DNA of 64,000 nt from Sphingomonas naphthae (GCF_028607085.1 NZ_CP117411.1:2356001-2420000), one strand, 5' to 3'; counted from the stretch's first letter, positions 52,981 through 62,642 are shown. The notes: generated by a model not told the origin, from the letters alone. Numbers and translations are program-made.

Positions 52981-53661
52981 TCAGTCCACGCGGCCACCGA
53001 TCTCCACCGCCCGCGCGAAGATCGCGTCGAACATGTCCGCCGTCAGCACGCCGGTATTCTGGTTGTAGCGCGAGCAATGGTAGCTATCGATCAGCAGCGG
53101 CGCGCCAGGGATGCGATGTTCCGCGCCATGGGTAAAGCGGGCCTTGGGCAGCTTGCCGCCGAGCGCCTTCACCGCCGACTGGTGCGCGATCTGGCCGAGT
53201 GCGACCACGACGCGCAGGTTCGGCAACGCCCCCAGCGAGGTTTCCAGAAAGCGGCGGCAGGTGCGGATTTCCTCCGGCGTCGGCTTGTTCTGCGGCGGCA
53301 CGCAGCGCACCGCGTTGACGATCATCGCGCCGCGCAGGGCGAGGCCGTCGTCGGCACGGGCCAGATAGCTGCCCTCGGCCAGACCATGGCGGCCGAGGAT
53401 GTCGTAGAGCAGCGGCCCCGCGCCATCGCCGGTGAAGGGCCGGCCGGTGCGGTTGGCGCCCTGCAATCCCGGTGCAAGGCCGACGATCGCCAGCCACGCC
53501 AGCGGGTCGCCGAAATCGGGCACCGGCGCATTGAACCAATCGGCGTGCGCCACCCGTTGGGTTTGGCGGAAGTCGACCAGGCGGGGGCAGAGCGGGCAAT
53601 CGCGGGGCGGTCCGACGCAAGCAGCGGCGGCGGGATCGACGGTTGGGCTGGCGCTGTTCAC
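52981..53661 (-). CDS. Uracil-DNA glycosylase, type 5 (UDGb) family
   Basis: 226 residues from a GTG. The active-site segment GLAPGLQGANRTGRPFTGDG and the later DSYHCSRYNQNTG are the UDGb signature. Four Cys (CPLC..., VRCVPP, RTCRRF) suit a 4Fe-4S cluster. It removes uracil and other deaminated bases from DNA. The GTG at 53661 sits 23 bp from the divergent folK ATG; codons further upstream on this frame overlap folK and are not supported. Confidence 0.87.
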   Translation of the reverse strand: MNSASPTVDPAAAACVGPPRDCPLCPRLVDFRQTQRVAHADWFNAPVPDFGDPLAWLAIVGLAPGLQGANRTGRPFTGDGAGPLLYDILGRHGLAEGSYLARADDGLALRGAMIVNAVRCVPPQNKPTPEEIRTCRRFLETSLGALPNLRVVVALGQIAHQSAVKALGGKLPKARFTHGAEHRIPGAPLLIDSYHCSRYNQNTGVLTADMFDAIFARAVEIGGRVD

Positions 53662-53684
53662 CCCGTCGCGATAGGCGCTGGACC

Positions 53685-54182
53685 ATGCCGCCCGCAAGCT
53701 ATGCCCTCGGCCTCGGCTCGAACCGCCGCCACGGCCGCTTCGGCGCGCCACGCGCCGTGGTGGCCGCTGCCATCGCCGCGTTGGCGGCCGAGGGGCTGCG
53801 GGTGATCGCACAGTCGCGAATAGTCGAAACGGCGCCGCTGGGGCCGAGCGCCCGGCGCTTCGCCAATGCCGTGGTGCTGGTGGAGACGGCGCTGTGCCCA
53901 CCCGCCGTACTGGCCTTGGTCAAGCGGATCGAGCGGCGCTTCGGGCGGCGGCGGGGCCGTCGCTGGGGCGCACGGGTGATCGATGTGGATCTGCTGCTGT
54001 GGTCGGGCGGGCGATGGCGCGGTCCGGGGCTCAGCGTGCCCCATCCGGCGATGGCGGTGCGGCGGTTCGTTCTCGACCCGCTGGCGGAGATTGCGGGGAT
54101 TTGGCGGGTCGAGGGCGGCAGCGTGCAGGCAATGCGATTTCGGCTGATGAAAGCGCGTCGGTCGCGCGAGAACAGGCCCTAA
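53685..54182 (+). CDS. folK: 6-hydroxymethyl-7,8-dihydropterin pyrophosphokinase
   Basis: 165 residues. HPPK core: LGLGSNRRHGRFG, SRIVETAPLG, FANAVVLVET, then RRWGARVIDVDLLLW and the PHPAM substrate loop. It transfers pyrophosphate from ATP to the pterin in folate synthesis. The ATG at 53685 is close to the divergent UDG start. The stop overlaps the convergent plsC stop by 4 nt. Confidence 0.93.
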   Translation: MPPASYALGLGSNRRHGRFGAPRAVVAAAIAALAAEGLRVIAQSRIVETAPLGPSARRFANAVVLVETALCPPAVLALVKRIERRFGRRRGRRWGARVIDVDLLLWSGGRWRGPGLSVPHPAMAVRRFVLDPLAEIAGIWRVEGGSVQAMRFRLMKARRSRENRP

Positions 54183-54913
54183 GACATCCCCAGCGCGTTC
54201 GCGATCGCGTCCCGTGCCTTCGCCGCCAGTTGCTTGCGATCCAGCCCGGCCGGATCGATCGGCGCCAGGAAACGCACCGTCACCGGCAGCTTGCCGTCGC
54301 GCAGCAGCACCCGGCCGGCGTTCGGCCCGAAGCCCTCGTCGCCGCCCCAGGCGATCGCCTCCATCGCCGGGCCGTAGTCGATCGCGACCGGCTGGATCGG
54401 CACGTTGCCGCCCGCGACAGAACCGAACAGAGCGGCGCGGAAGGGCAGCAGCGTCTTGCCGTCGCCGGTGGTGCCTTCGGGGAAGAGCATCGCCGGGCGG
54501 CCGCTCGCGAGCGCGCGGGTGAGCGCGTCGGTCTGCTGGCCGATGCTGCGCCGCTCGCGATCGATGAAGATGGTGCCGCCGACTTTCGCGAGGAAGCCGA
54601 TCAGCGGCCAGCTCTGCACGTCGCCGCGCGAGACAAAAGCGGCGCCCGTCGGCCCGGTCGCGCCGCCCAGGGCGAGGATATCGAGCCAGGAGACGTGGTT
54701 GGAAACGAACAGCACCGGCCCCGTCAGCCGCTGCCCTTCAGTGGTGACCTTCAGGCTCAGCCGGCGGCCGGTGGCGCCCAGAAAGGCGCGGGTCCAGCGA
54801 TGCTCGCGGCCGAAGGGTTTGGCCAGCGCCCAGCCGGCGACATGCGGCGGGATCATCGCGACGGCGGCCACGATTCGCGCCAGCCGCCGCGCTTTCGCGA
54901 CCCGCCCGCTCAA
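54179..54913 (-). CDS. Lysophospholipid acyltransferase (PlsC family)
   Basis: 244 residues with one or two N-terminal hydrophobic segments, then block I NHVSWLD and block III FPEGTTGDGK. In the 1-acyl-glycerol-3-phosphate acyltransferase family that makes phosphatidic acid; some sphingomonad members act on lipid-linked ornithine or other acceptors. It is 4 nt downstream of the fur-type gene in the same operon. Confidence 0.87.
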   Translation of the reverse strand: MSGRVAKARRLARIVAAVAMIPPHVAGWALAKPFGREHRWTRAFLGATGRRLSLKVTTEGQRLTGPVLFVSNHVSWLDILALGGATGPTGAAFVSRGDVQSWPLIGFLAKVGGTIFIDRERRSIGQQTDALTRALASGRPAMLFPEGTTGDGKTLLPFRAALFGSVAGGNVPIQPVAIDYGPAMEAIAWGGDEGFGPNAGRVLLRDGKLPVTVRFLAPIDPAGLDRKQLAAKARDAIANALGMS

Positions 54914-54917
54914 CGCC

Positions 54918-55346
54918 TCAATCCTTGCGGTCGAGCGCGACGCCGTAGAGTTCCATCCGGTGATCGACCAGGCGGAAGCCCAGCTTCTCGGCGATGCGCT
55001 TCTGCAAGGCTTCCAGCTCGGCGTCGACGAACTCGATCACCTGCCCGGTCTCGACGTTGATGAGATGATCGTGGTGATGCTCGGGCGCCGCCTCGTAGCG
55101 GGCACGGCCGTCGCCGAAATCGTGGCGGTCGAGGATGCCCGCTTCCTCGAACAGCCGCACCGTGCGATAGACGGTGGCGATCGAGATGCCGGGGTCGATC
55201 GCGGCGGCGCGGACGTGCAGCGCCTCCACGTCGGGATGATCCTCCGCCTCCGACAGCACGCGCGCGATCACGCGGCGCTGTTCGGTGATGCGCAGGCCCT
55301 TTTCCGCGCAAAGCTGTTCGATGTCGATCTTGCGGCTCATGCCCAT
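54918..55346 (-). CDS. fur: Fur family metal-responsive repressor
   Basis: 142 residues. Winged-helix RITEQRRVIARVL, ISIATVYRTVRLFEEAGIL; metal-site HHHDHLI. It lacks the C-terminal Cys pairs of some Fur proteins, as alphaproteobacterial Fur/Mur usually does. In several alphaproteobacteria the member next to rimI/tsaB acts as Fur or Mur, so iron versus manganese is open. ATG 55346 or 55340. Confidence 0.9.
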   Translation of the reverse strand: MGMSRKIDIEQLCAEKGLRITEQRRVIARVLSEAEDHPDVEALHVRAAAIDPGISIATVYRTVRLFEEAGILDRHDFGDGRARYEAAPEHHHDHLINVETGQVIEFVDAELEALQKRIAEKLGFRLVDHRMELYGVALDRKD

Positions 55347-55400
55347 CCCGCTGTTGTTGGTCCGTAACCTAGAGCCGCCACCCGGCGATGCAACCCCAAC

Positions 55401-55871
55401 TCAGCTATCCAGCCGGCGTGACAGCGTAATGGCGTCGTGCACCGACCCGTCATTGCCGCGATAATAGGCCCGGCGGCGGCCGACTTCGCCGAGACCCGCG
55501 CTCTCGTAGAGGATGCGCGCGGGATTGCCGTCGCGCACCTCGAGATGGAGGTGGGTCGCCTTCAGCGTCACCGCCGCGCCGAACACGGCGGTCAGCAGCG
55601 AACGGGCGATGCCGCGCCGGCGCTGGCCGGGGCGCACCGCCAGCAGCAGCAGTTCGGCCTCGTCCAGCACCGTGCGGATCAGGGCGAAGCCCGCCGGCTG
55701 GTCGTCCATCCGCGCCAGCAGGAGCGTGACGCCAGGCAGGCTGAAGGCGCCCTCCAGCTGCGGCAGCGTCCACGCCTCGCCGAAGGTGGCGGGGAAGCCC
55801 TCGACCATGGTGACCATCGCCTCGCCGAGATCGGCGGTGCCGCCCTCGCGGATCAGCAGGCCGCCGCTCAT
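55401..55871 (-). CDS. rimI: Ribosomal-protein-alanine N-acetyltransferase (RimI)
   Basis: 156-residue GNAT. Acetyl-CoA site LLAVRPGQRRRGIARSLL, then LEVRDGNPARILYESAG and GRRRAYYRG, typical for RimI, which acetylates the N-terminus of ribosomal protein S18. The ATG overlaps the tsaB stop (ATGA), as commonly found for this pair. Confidence 0.9.
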   Translation of the reverse strand: MSGGLLIREGGTADLGEAMVTMVEGFPATFGEAWTLPQLEGAFSLPGVTLLLARMDDQPAGFALIRTVLDEAELLLLAVRPGQRRRGIARSLLTAVFGAAVTLKATHLHLEVRDGNPARILYESAGLGEVGRRRAYYRGNDGSVHDAITLSRRLDS

Positions 55872-56491
55872 GCCGCCACCCCGCCCGGCAGCTTCGCGTC
55901 GGGCGCGCGGCCGTAGATCGGCGAGGGCGGCAGGGTGCGCAGCGCCTCGGGCAACAGGCGGGCGTCGGCGGCGCGGGGCCAGCGATCGAGCGCCTCCCCT
56001 GCCCCGCGCGCCGCCACCAGCGCGGGCGCGGCGGGGCCGATCACCCGATCGTCGACCATGGCGACGGCGGCATCGGCCGGCAGCAGCGAGGCGAGATCGG
56101 TGAGCGGCGCGAGCGGCCGGCACGCGAATCGCTGGACGAACAATTCGCCATGCCCGCCGGGGATCGCGACCGCGACGGTGGCGACATCGCCCGCCTCCAC
56201 CGCCAGCAAGGCGAGCGCGGAGAAGCCGGCGACCGGCACGCCCCACGCCAGCCCCAGGCCACGCGCGGCGGCGAGACCGACGCGCACGCCGGTGAAGCTG
56301 CCCGGCCCGCAATCGACGAGGATCGCCCCGGGCCGGCGCCCCGCCTCCGCGATCAGTTCGCCGATGGCGGGAACGAGCCGTTCGGCATGGCCACGCCCGA
56401 CGATCTCATGGCGCTCGGCGATCAGATCGGGTCCGTCGAACAAAGCGACCGAGCAGGCCGCCGTCGCCGTCTCGATCGCGAGCGTCAGCAT
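55868..56491 (-). CDS. tsaB: tRNA threonylcarbamoyladenosine biosynthesis protein TsaB
   Basis: 207 residues, ASKHA fold: LAIETATAACSVAL, then GHAERLVPAIGELI, DCGPGSFTGVRVGLAAARGL. A non-catalytic partner of TsaD in making t6A37 on ANN-decoding tRNAs. In an operon with rimI and fur downstream and the nitroreductase gene 3 nt upstream. Confidence 0.93.
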   Translation of the reverse strand: MLTLAIETATAACSVALFDGPDLIAERHEIVGRGHAERLVPAIGELIAEAGRRPGAILVDCGPGSFTGVRVGLAAARGLGLAWGVPVAGFSALALLAVEAGDVATVAVAIPGGHGELFVQRFACRPLAPLTDLASLLPADAAVAMVDDRVIGPAAPALVAARGAGEALDRWPRAADARLLPEALRTLPPSPIYGRAPDAKLPGGVAA

Positions 56492-56494
56492 CCG

Positions 56495-57100
56495 TCACGC
56501 AATGCGGGTCGCTTCCTCGAAATCGAGGCGCGGCAGCCGATCGAAGATGCTGGCCGGATCGCCATGGCCGAGCGTGGCGATGAAATTCACCTTCACCGGC
56601 TGGCCGGCGAAGAAGGCCGCGTCCACCTTGGCGGCGTCGAAGCCCGACATCGGCCCCACGTCTAGCCCCACCGCGCGCGCGGCGAGCAGAAAATAGGCGC
56701 CCTGCAACGAGGAATTGCGAAAGGCCGATTCCTCGACCGCCGCCTCGTTAGGCGTGCCGTCCTTCTTCATGAACCACGCCTTGGCGTCGGTATGGGGAAA
56801 GGTCTTGTGGAGCTTCTCGTAGAATTCCAGGTCCATGCCCAGCACCACCGCGACCGGCGCCTTGCTGATCTTGGCGGCGTTGGTGGCGCTGGCGCAGGCG
56901 GCGAGCCTGTCCTTGGCCTCCTGGCTGACGCACCAGACGATGCGGACGGGCTGCTGGTTGGCCGCCGTCGGCCCGAACTTCATCAGATCGTAGATGGCGC
57001 GGAGGTCGCTCTCGGCGACCGGCGTATCGAGATAGCCGTTGTAGCTGCGCGACGTGCGGAACAGCCGATCGAGGGCGGCGTCAGGCAAGGGTTCGGCCAA
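56495..57100 (-). CDS. Malonic semialdehyde reductase/nitroreductase (RutE-like)
   Basis: 201 residues. Nitroreductase fold with FMN-site RTSRSYNGY and MKFGPTAANQQPVRIVW; FMKKDGTPNEAAVEESAFRNSSLQG is as in RutE/HadB-type proteins that reduce malonic semialdehyde or act as general NAD(P)H-FMN reductases. No other rut genes are near, so its substrate here is uncertain. Between nifU-like and tsaB in one transcription unit. Confidence 0.87.
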   Translation of the reverse strand: MAEPLPDAALDRLFRTSRSYNGYLDTPVAESDLRAIYDLMKFGPTAANQQPVRIVWCVSQEAKDRLAACASATNAAKISKAPVAVVLGMDLEFYEKLHKTFPHTDAKAWFMKKDGTPNEAAVEESAFRNSSLQGAYFLLAARAVGLDVGPMSGFDAAKVDAAFFAGQPVKVNFIATLGHGDPASIFDRLPRLDFEEATRIA

Positions 57101-57128
57101 GGCGGGCTCTCCAGAAAAGGCGGGACGA

Positions 57129-57710
57129 TCAGGCGGCGCGGACGTCGCTCACCTCGGGCACATAATGTTTGAGCAGCTGCTCGATGCCCTGCTTCAGCGT
57201 CGCCGAGGAGGAGGGGCAGCCCGAGCAGGCGCCCTGCATCGCCAGATAGACCGTGCCGCGATCGAAGCCGCGATAAACGATATCGCCACCGTCGCGCGCC
57301 ACCGCCGGACGGATGCGGGTCTCGATCAGTTCCTTGATCTGGGCGACGATCTCGGCGTCGGCCGGATCGTCGGTCAGCACCTCGTCGTCGGCGATCTCGA
57401 TCCCGCCCGCCGATCCGGGGCGGAACAGCGGCGCGTGCGACGAGAAATGATCGAGCATCACGCCCAGCACATCGGGCTTGAGCGTGCGCCACTCGACGCC
57501 GGGGGCGGCGGTGACCGACACGAAATCGCGCCCGAAGAACACGCCCTCGACGTCGCCCAGCGAGAAGATCGCCTCGGCCAGCGGCGAAATCTCCGCTTCC
57601 TCCGGCGTGGCGAAATCGCGGGTGCCCGCCTCCATCACCGCCTGCCCCGGCAGGAACTTCAGCGTGGAGGGATTGGGGGTGGTTTCGGTCTCGATCAGCA
57701 TGGCCGCCAT
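57129..57710 (-). CDS. NifU-like Fe-S scaffold/carrier (NfuA type)
   Basis: 193 residues: N-terminal Nfu_N domain (IETETTPNPSTLKFLPGQ) and C-terminal NifU domain with the Fe-S cysteine pair ACSGCPSS. Delivers Fe-S clusters to client proteins. First of a run nifU, nitroreductase, tsaB, rimI, fur, plsC in the same direction; 28-nt gap to the nitroreductase gene. Confidence 0.93.
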   Translation of the reverse strand: MAAMLIETETTPNPSTLKFLPGQAVMEAGTRDFATPEEAEISPLAEAIFSLGDVEGVFFGRDFVSVTAAPGVEWRTLKPDVLGVMLDHFSSHAPLFRPGSAGGIEIADDEVLTDDPADAEIVAQIKELIETRIRPAVARDGGDIVYRGFDRGTVYLAMQGACSGCPSSSATLKQGIEQLLKHYVPEVSDVRAA

Positions 57711-57732
57711 GTGGGCCGAATGGCCGGGGGGA

Positions 57733-58635
57733 TCAAGGGTCGCGCCGCTTCATCTTCGCATCGTTCAGCGGGTGGCGGCTGTTGACCAGCTCGATCAGCC
57801 GGCTGCTATCGACATGGGTGTAGATTTCGGTCGTCGCGATGTCGGCGTGGCCGAGCATCGTCTGGAGGGCGCGGAGGTCGGCGCCGCCTTCCAGCAGATG
57901 GGTGGCGAAGGCGTGGCGCAGGACGTGGGGGCTGACCCGATCGGGCGGCACGCCGGCGTCGGCCGCCAGCGCCTTGACGAGCTGGAACAGCCGCACCCGA
58001 CTCATATGGCTCTTGCCAGAGGGGAACAGCCACGGCTGGTCCTCCGCCACATGGGCTGCCCACGCCGCCACCGCCGCCCGCGCGCGATCGGAGACGGGGA
58101 CGAGCCGCTCGCGCCCGCCCTTGCCGCGCAGGATCAGGAAGGGCTGGTCGCGGCGGAAGGCATGGCGCGGCAGCGACACCAGTTCGCTGGCGCGCAGGCC
58201 AGAGCCGTAAAGCAATTCGATGAAGGCCGACAGGCGCAGGGTCTGCGGCGTCTCGTCGCGGGCGCGACGATCCTCGATCTCGGCGAAGAGGCGATCGACA
58301 TCACTGTGGCCGAGGATCTTGGGCAGCGGCCGCCCGGCGCCCGGCCGGGGCAGCGCATCGGACGGGTCGTCGGCGCGCAGGCCCTCTTCGGCGAGGAAGC
58401 CGAAGAAGCGGCGCAGCGCCGAGGCCTTTCGCGAGACGGTGGAGCGGGCGAGTTCGTCCCACCCGCCGGCGAGGCGCTGGAGATCGGCGGGGGCGGCCGC
58501 GCCCAGCCGGCCGTGGAGGACGGTGGAGGCGGTAACCAGATCGGTGCGGTAGGCGGCCAGCGTGTTGCGAGCGGCGCCGGCCTCGGCGGCCATCATTTCG
58601 AGGAAGCGATCAATGAGGGCGGGGTCTTCGCTCAT
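57733..58635 (-). CDS. xerD: Tyrosine recombinase XerD
   Basis: 300 residues. SAM-like N-terminal core-binding domain (about 5-95); catalytic domain with Arg in GSGLRASELVSL, Lys in RGKGGRERLVP, HVLRHAFATHLLEGG, His in LGHADIATTEIYTH with the nucleophile Tyr. Length and motifs fit a chromosome dimer resolvase. The ATG at 58635 excludes 33 codons upstream that lie within the repeat at 58656-58734. Confidence 0.92.
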   Translation of the reverse strand: MSEDPALIDRFLEMMAAEAGAARNTLAAYRTDLVTASTVLHGRLGAAAPADLQRLAGGWDELARSTVSRKASALRRFFGFLAEEGLRADDPSDALPRPGAGRPLPKILGHSDVDRLFAEIEDRRARDETPQTLRLSAFIELLYGSGLRASELVSLPRHAFRRDQPFLILRGKGGRERLVPVSDRARAAVAAWAAHVAEDQPWLFPSGKSHMSRVRLFQLVKALAADAGVPPDRVSPHVLRHAFATHLLEGGADLRALQTMLGHADIATTEIYTHVDSSRLIELVNSRHPLNDAKMKRRDP

Positions 58636-58655
58636 TGCCTGCCCCAGGCGACCCC

Positions 58656-58734
58656 GTGCTCCGGCGAAGGCCGGAGCCCAGGGGCCACACATGCTGCGAT
58701 CCGTAACCCTGGGCTCCGGCCTTCGCCGGAGCAC
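58656..58734. repeat. 79-bp perfect inverted-repeat element
   Basis: 28-bp arms (58656-58683 and 58707-58734) starting GTGCTCCGGCGAAG are exact reverse complements around a 23-bp loop. Each arm holds its own smaller hairpin (CTCCGGC/GCCGGAG). Lies just upstream of the xerD start and 17 bp past the end of the next gene. Related in style to the repeats at 44518, 45668, 62429 and 63891. Confidence 0.88.
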
Positions 58735-58750
58735 AAGGGCACCTTAGCCC

Positions 58751-60574
58751 TCACAACCGCGCCATCGCCTCCGCCGCGATCATCCGCGCCTCGCCGTCCA
58801 GATCGACGCGGCGCAGCGCGCGGATCAGGTGGAGGAATTCGGCCGGGGGCACGCCGCGCCAGTCGGACGTCTGCATCGCCACCGCCGCCAGCAGCAGCAC
58901 CGTGCCCTTCTCGCCGCGCGCCGCCGCCCGGTCGATCGCCGCGCTCCAGCCGCTCTGGCGGGCGAGGTTGAGGCCGACGGCGCCCGCCACCTGATTGAGA
59001 TCGTCACCCGACAACCTCTCCAGCCCGGCCAGCGCCGCGACCAGCATCCGGCTGCGGTGCGGGCCGCCGCTTTCGGCATCGGTGCCGGCATTCTCGACGA
59101 ACGCCTCGACCCGCGCGCGGGTGACGGGCACCAGCCCGCGCACCACGCCGGTCGCCAGCATCGCCCATGCCCGGTCGCCGTCAGCCCCGGTGGCCGAGGT
59201 GGCGACGGCCGCGAACCGCTCGGCCTGATGATCGAGCCCTGCCGCCAGCATTGCCGCGATCAGCGGGGCGATGTCGCCCGCCGCAGCGCTCGCCGGCGCG
59301 ATCCGCGCGGCGGCGCGGGCGGTAAGGATCTGCGCCGCATAGGTCGCCTCGGGCGTGTCGCCCTTCCACAAGGTGCGCAGCGCCGCCAGCTTCGCGGCAT
59401 CGTCGTCGCCGACATAAGCCGTGCGGAGCAGGCCGCCGGGGCTCTCGCTGTCGAACTCGCCCTGCGCCTCCAGCGACTGGCCATAGAGATCGACCAGATC
59501 CTGGCTCGACAGCACGCCCAGCACCGCCGCCGTCCGGGCGAAGGTCAGCCGGTTGGCGAGCGGCAGCATCGGCGCGCGGGCGGCGAAGGCGCGGTAGCGT
59601 GGCGCCGATCGGGCCAGCACGTCATCCGGCACGACCACGCCGGTCGCGCTGGCGAGGCCGAAGCGCCAGTCGGTCAGGCTGTCCACCAGCGTCCAGTCGA
59701 GCACGATCACGCGGCGGCTGATCGGCCCCGCGCCGACGACCTTTTCGGCCACCTGGATATCGATCGGCCGCAGCCCGCCATTGTGGCGCGGGAAGACGCT
59801 GGCATCGGCCGTCTCGCCCGACAGCGAGGTGCACATGGCGCGGACCATCGGCCACATCGCGCGGCCGTCGACCTTCTCGGCGCCGTCGCTGAGCGGGCAG
59901 AGCCCCTCCGGGTCCGACGTGGCGAGCGCCGCGCCGATCGCGGCGGCGCGCAACGCGGGGGTGAAATCCTGCACGTCCACCGCCTGCACCAGCGCGCGGG
60001 CGGCGTCCGCCTCGCCCAGCCGGAGCAGCAAATTGGCGCGCCCCGCGACCCAATCGGCATCCTCCACCCGTGCCGGCGTGCCCGCCCGTGTGAGGAGGGC
60101 GCGGCGCAGCGCGATCTCCATCCAGCGCGAGGCGATTGGCGCGTCCATCCGGTTCATCAGGGTCGTGAGGAAGCGGCCATCGGCATTGCCGAACGCATCC
60201 TCGCCATAGCCGCGCGTCATGCCGACGAGCTTCACGTCGCGCCGCACCGCCTCGGGCATCTCGCGTTCGGCGAGATCGACGTCGGCATCGGGGTCTTCGG
60301 TGGGCGCGCCTTCGTCGCCCAGCTGCGCGATGAGCGAGCCGATTTCGTCGATGCGGGCGGGCGGCGGCGGGGCGACGACCGGGCCGGAAGGCTGGGCGAC
60401 CGTGGGCGCGGCGGGTGCCCCCGGCACCGGAGCGGGCGCGGGTTGGCCGAAACCGGGCGGCAGCAGCGATTCGGGCGCCTGCTGCTGGCCGATGGCGACA
60501 CTGGCCAACGGCACCGCGACGAACGCGATACCCGCTGCCAGCAATCCGAACCTCTTTTTACGCGGCGACGTCAT
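58751..60574 (-). CDS. Large secreted protein of unknown function
   Basis: 607 residues. Signal peptide or N-terminal anchor (about 10-30), a Pro/Ala/Gln-rich linker (about 30-75), then a long alpha-helical, Ala/Leu-rich region (about 130-607) that looks like helical repeats. The acidic stretch [13 protein letters not shown] lies between. No catalytic motif. The start overlaps the stop of the 44-codon gene by 17 nt, so the two are translated together. It may be a helical scaffold in the periplasm; I recognise no family. Confidence 0.8.
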   Translation of the reverse strand: MTSPRKKRFGLLAAGIAFVAVPLASVAIGQQQAPESLLPPGFGQPAPAPVPGAPAAPTVAQPSGPVVAPPPPARIDEIGSLIAQLGDEGAPTEDPDADVDLAEREMPEAVRRDVKLVGMTRGYGEDAFGNADGRFLTTLMNRMDAPIASRWMEIALRRALLTRAGTPARVEDADWVAGRANLLLRLGEADAARALVQAVDVQDFTPALRAAAIGAALATSDPEGLCPLSDGAEKVDGRAMWPMVRAMCTSLSGETADASVFPRHNGGLRPIDIQVAEKVVGAGPISRRVIVLDWTLVDSLTDWRFGLASATGVVVPDDVLARSAPRYRAFAARAPMLPLANRLTFARTAAVLGVLSSQDLVDLYGQSLEAQGEFDSESPGGLLRTAYVGDDDAAKLAALRTLWKGDTPEATYAAQILTARAAARIAPASAAAGDIAPLIAAMLAAGLDHQAERFAAVATSATGADGDRAWAMLATGVVRGLVPVTRARVEAFVENAGTDAESGGPHRSRMLVAALAGLERLSGDDLNQVAGAVGLNLARQSGWSAAIDRAAARGEKGTVLLLAAVAMQTSDWRGVPPAEFLHLIRALRRVDLDGEARMIAAEAMARL

Positions 60575-60692
60575 TCTGCACAGCCTGCTCGATGGGGGCC
60601 ACCGGAACCTCGGTGTTGACGCTGGCCAGGCCGATGACGGCGGCGACGATCGCCAGCACGACGACGATCAGGACGATGGTGGCACGCGACAT
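60558..60692 (-). CDS. 44-residue single-helix membrane protein
   Basis: Begins [17 protein letters not shown]-like (exactly [18 protein letters not shown]), a single hydrophobic helix from residue 5 to 24, then the short tail [19 protein letters not shown] precedes the ATG at 60692. It overlaps the start of the 607-residue gene and is probably a membrane partner or a coupling ORF for it. The hydrophobic content makes a random ORF unlikely. Confidence 0.7.
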   Translation of the reverse strand: MSRATIVLIVVVLAIVAAVIGLASVNTEVPVAPIEQAVQNDVAA

Positions 60693-60765
60693 CTGAGGCT
60701 CTACTCCGATTCACAATCAAGCTGCTTTGCCCACAACAGGCGGCCTGTGTATAGCGCCGCCCGCG

Positions 60766-61320
60766 ATGCAGCACAGCCCCACCCCGCGACCCAATCGTCC
60801 CTTGCCGCAGATCGCGAAGTCGATCGTGCTGGTGGGCATGATGGGCGTGGGCAAATCGACCGTCGGCAAGCGGCTCGCGGCGCGCCTCCGCCTGCCCTTC
60901 GTCGATGCCGATCACGAGATCGAGCGCGCGGCGGGATGCAGCATCACCGAGATGTTCGCCCGCCACGGCGAGGCGCAGTTCCGCGACGGCGAGCGGCGTG
61001 TGGTCGCCCGGCTGATCGACGGCCGCCCCCGCGTGATCGCGACCGGCGGCGGCGCCTTCATCAACGACGAGACCCGCGCGCTCATCATGGCGCGCGCCAC
61101 CGCCGTGTGGCTCAACGCCGATATCGAGGTGCTGGTCGAGCGGGTCGGCCGGCGCGACGGTTCGCGGCCTTTGTTGAAGGACAAGGATCCCCGCGTCGTG
61201 CTGCGCGAGCTGGCCGCCGTGCGCGACCCGATCTACGCGCAGGCGCATATCCACATCCGCAGCCAGCCCCTGCCGCACGACGCGGCGGTGGACGCCATCC
61301 TGGAGGCCCTGACCCCATGA
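60766..61320 (+). CDS. aroK: Shikimate kinase
   Basis: 184 residues. Walker [18 protein letters not shown]; shikimate-site DADHEIE and GGGAFIND, Arg in [10 protein letters not shown]. Phosphorylates shikimate with ATP in aromatic amino-acid synthesis. The ATG at 60766 is chosen over an in-frame start 13 codons upstream lacking a ribosome-binding site. Overlaps aroB by 4 nt. Confidence 0.94.
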   Translation: MQHSPTPRPNRPLPQIAKSIVLVGMMGVGKSTVGKRLAARLRLPFVDADHEIERAAGCSITEMFARHGEAQFRDGERRVVARLIDGRPRVIATGGGAFINDETRALIMARATAVWLNADIEVLVERVGRRDGSRPLLKDKDPRVVLRELAAVRDPIYAQAHIHIRSQPLPHDAAVDAILEALTP

Positions 61321-62417
61321 AGACGATCGAGGTCGGCCTCGGCGCCCGCGCTTATCCCATCCGTATCGCGGACGGCCTGCTCGACCGGGCGGGCGAGCAT
61401 CTCGCCCCGCTGGCCCGCGCCGGCCGGCTGGTGGTGGTGACGGACGCGCGGGTGGCCGAAGCGCAATTGCCGCGCCTGATCGCCGGGCTGGGCGACGTGG
61501 CCGTCGAGCCGATCGTGCTGCCGGCGGGCGAGGGCACCAAGAGCTGGGCGATGCTGGCCGAACTGACCGATCGCCTGCTGGCGCTGGGCGTCGAGCGGAG
61601 CGACCATGTCGTGGCGCTGGGCGGCGGGGTGATCGGCGATCTGGTGGGCTTCGCCGCCTCGATCCTGAAACGCGGCTGCCGCTTCGTGCAGGTGCCGACG
61701 ACCCTTCTGGCGCAGGTCGACAGTTCGGTTGGCGGCAAGACGGCGATCAACACGGCGGCGGGCAAGAATCTGGTCGGAGCCTTCCACCAGCCGGCGCTGG
61801 TGCTGATCGACCCGACCGTGCTGGATACTTTGCCGGTACGCGAGGTGCGCGCCGGCTACGCCGAGGTCGTGAAATATGGCCTGATCGACGATCCCGCCTT
61901 CTTCGACTGGTGCGAGGCGAACGGCGCGGCGCTGATCGCGGGCGAGCCGGCGGCGCGCACCCACGCCATCGCCGTCTCGGTCGCCGCCAAGGCCCGCGTG
62001 GTCGCCGCGGACGAGCGCGAGACGAGCGGCACCCGCGCGCTGCTCAACCTCGGCCACACCTTCGGCCATGCGCTGGAGGCGGACACCGGCTTTTCCGATC
62101 GCCTGCTCCACGGCGAGGCGGTGGCGTGCGGCATGGCGCTGGCGTTCCGCTTCTCGGCCGCCCAGGGCCTGTGCCCAGCCGACGACGCCGCGCGGGTGTC
62201 AGCCCATCTGGAGGCCGCCGGCCTGCCCGCGACCCTCGCGGCGGCGGGCGTCACCGGCGACGGCGCGGCACTGGTGGCGCACATGGCGCACGACAAGAAG
62301 ATGGAGGGCGGCAAACTCCCCTTCCTCCTCACCCACGGCATCGGCCGGACCTATCTGGCGCGCGATGTCGATCTGGGCGCGGTGACGGCGTTCCTGGACG
62401 CGGAGCAAGCGGGCTGA
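61317..62417 (+). CDS. aroB: 3-dehydroquinate synthase
   Basis: 366 residues. NAD site [15 protein letters not shown]; metal- and substrate-site [29 protein letters not shown] and the His-rich [12 protein letters not shown] plus HGEAV. Second step of the shikimate pathway. ATGA overlap with aroK, the usual pairing. Confidence 0.95.
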   Translation: MKTIEVGLGARAYPIRIADGLLDRAGEHLAPLARAGRLVVVTDARVAEAQLPRLIAGLGDVAVEPIVLPAGEGTKSWAMLAELTDRLLALGVERSDHVVALGGGVIGDLVGFAASILKRGCRFVQVPTTLLAQVDSSVGGKTAINTAAGKNLVGAFHQPALVLIDPTVLDTLPVREVRAGYAEVVKYGLIDDPAFFDWCEANGAALIAGEPAARTHAIAVSVAAKARVVAADERETSGTRALLNLGHTFGHALEADTGFSDRLLHGEAVACGMALAFRFSAAQGLCPADDAARVSAHLEAAGLPATLAAAGVTGDGAALVAHMAHDKKMEGGKLPFLLTHGIGRTYLARDVDLGAVTAFLDAEQAG

Positions 62418-62428
62418 GCCCAGCACGT

Positions 62429-62510
62429 CGCCCCGGCGCAGGCCGGGGCCGCCATCGGCTGCCACAATCCTCGCCCCCGGCATCCGGCGGCCCCGGCCTG
62501 CGCCGGTGCG
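62429..62510. repeat. 82-bp inverted-repeat element downstream of aroB
   Basis: 25-bp arms (62429-62453; 62486-62510) beginning CGCCCCGGCGCAGG pair with a single mismatch around a 32-bp loop. Same intergenic style as the other repeats in the second half of the window. Could act as a terminator-like structure between aroB and the MFS gene. Confidence 0.85.
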
Positions 62511-62579
62511 ACGAATCAAGACGGGCTTCCCCCCGTCCGAAACCTCGCCTAGCCTCGCCTCTAATAAGGAGAGGCTCCC

Positions 62580-62642
62580 ATGATTCACCTGTATCACTGG
62601 CCCGCCATCCCCCTCCCCGCGACCCCGCCCGTCCCCGCGTGA
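62580..62642 (+). CDS. 20-residue leader peptide ORF
   Basis: Starts MIHLYHWP and ends in a Pro-rich tail (PLPATPPVPA). An excellent AAGGAGAGG ribosome-binding site lies 5-13 nt before the ATG, whereas the MFS gene has none of its own. The stop overlaps the MFS GTG as GTGA. This is the layout of a leader ORF that delivers ribosomes to, or regulates, the exporter gene by reinitiation. Confidence 0.65.
   Translation: MIHLYHWPAIPLPATPPVPA

Noticed and set aside
58635-58734. Longer start for XerD
   Set aside because: The extra 33 codons lie inside the perfect inverted repeat and do not resemble XerD; the ATG at 58635 gives the normal length.
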